64,000 bases of DNA from Engelhardtia mirabilis (GTDB lineage: Bacteria > Planctomycetota > UBA1135 > GCA-002686595), in NCBI RefSeq assembly GCF_007748095.1, contig NZ_CP036287.1, forward strand, positions 5,704,001 to 5,768,000, written 5' to 3'. The first letter of the stretch is position 1. Each line of letters opens with the position of its first letter. The notes under the pieces were generated by a model, which was not told the DNA's origin, searched no databases, and was given only the letters and a program-made list of their open reading frames with translations. Below are positions 63,701 to 64,000 of this stretch, piece by piece. A program made the translations under genes and the position numbers.

Positions 63701-64000
63701 TCAAGGGCAGCCCAGGAGATGCAGGCCGTTCGAAAGTCGGACTGTGGATCCTAGCTCGCCCCCCTGCATGTAGAAGGACTGCCCGGCGATGCCCGGCTGG
63801 TCGAGACTCAACGGGACCGAGAACAGGCCCCCGGCGTCAAAGGAAACAACGCTCAGGAACGAAGCGGCGGGACCGACGTCGACCAAGATGTTCCCGAAGC
63901 CAAGGTCAAGCAGACCCGGTTCCGCGCTGACAACGAAGATGCCCGTAGCGCCAGGAGATGCACCCTCGAGCTGCACGCTGCCTGCAGCCGAGCCAGTCGT
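63701..64000 (-). CDS. 3' end of an exported protein with shared C-terminal domain (partial)
   Basis: The frame is open to the window edge, so only the last 99 residues are seen. They carry the pattern common to the ends of three other exported proteins here: 'LLDLGFGNILVDVGP' strands, 'GQSFYMQGGELG' and a closing 'SNGLHLLG'. The gene probably encodes a large exported surface protein whose start lies beyond 64000. Confidence 0.75.
   Translation of the reverse strand, partial: TTGSAAGSVQLEGASPGATGIFVVSAEPGLLDLGFGNILVDVGPAASFLSVVSFDAGGLFSVPLSLDQPGIAGQSFYMQGGELGSTVRLSNGLHLLGCP

Overview
The window looks like chromosomal DNA of a high-GC bacterium of the Planctomycetota (inference). The signs are GC-rich codons with many GTG and TTG starts, an ECF sigma factor followed by a zinc-finger/TPR protein, exported FG-GAP/VCBS and ASPIC/UnbV proteins, a YdjY-domain protein, HEAT-repeat exported proteins, and several exported proteins ending in one shared C-terminal domain. 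That domain resembles what I remember from planctomycete surface proteins, but I cannot run a search. murD is present, so a peptidoglycan pathway exists, as does a lipid and outer-membrane complement (fabI, a DUF481 barrel).

Layout. 1-4300: sigma factor, zinc-finger/TPR protein and exported protein, then a LolA-like exported protein. 4400-7570: queG, a small zinc-ribbon protein, a SAM methyltransferase. 7570-12800: a tandem repeat, then TPR, ASPIC/UnbV and VCBS exported proteins on the minus strand. 13-20.2 kb: thiE, queA overlapping a membrane glycosyltransferase gene, a large Fis-type regulator divergent from fabI. 20.2-26.5 kb: a ZIP/SO_0444 metal-transporter fusion, a DUF481 outer-membrane protein, a 3-methyladenine DNA glycosylase, a small membrane protein, an acidic exported protein and a solitary DNA methyltransferase. 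26.5-27.9 kb: an RGD-repeat secreted protein and a small lipoprotein. 28-39 kb: a long minus-strand run (asparaginase, NAD(P)HX dehydratase, HEAT protein, ThyX, YdjY protein, membrane protein, inositol-phosphate synthase, M3 peptidase). 39-43 kb: DUF151 nuclease and a large exported protein. 43.2-48.8 kb: two tRNA-Ser genes, a Ktr/Trk potassium system with a HAMP-only partner, and a DUF3050 protein. 48.9-54.6 kb: PEGA lipoprotein, murD, an McsA-like protein and clpC. 54.6-58 kb: a small island of glycine-rich exported genes lying between two copies of the clpC 3' end and its terminator. 58-64 kb: an FG-GAP protein, a HEAT-like protein, a sulfatase-like/YwqK lipoprotein pair, and the 3' end of another exported protein.

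Strongest observations: the clpC 3'-end duplication (355 bp coding plus terminator, differences mostly synonymous) that brackets the glycine-rich island; the transporter fusion; a ThyX with an altered and interrupted signature; an 86-bp dispersed repeat upstream of two exported-protein genes; tandem repeats that contain or abut stop codons; and a recurring TAnnnT promoter element placed very close to start codons. No CRISPR array, insertion sequence, integrase or rRNA was seen.
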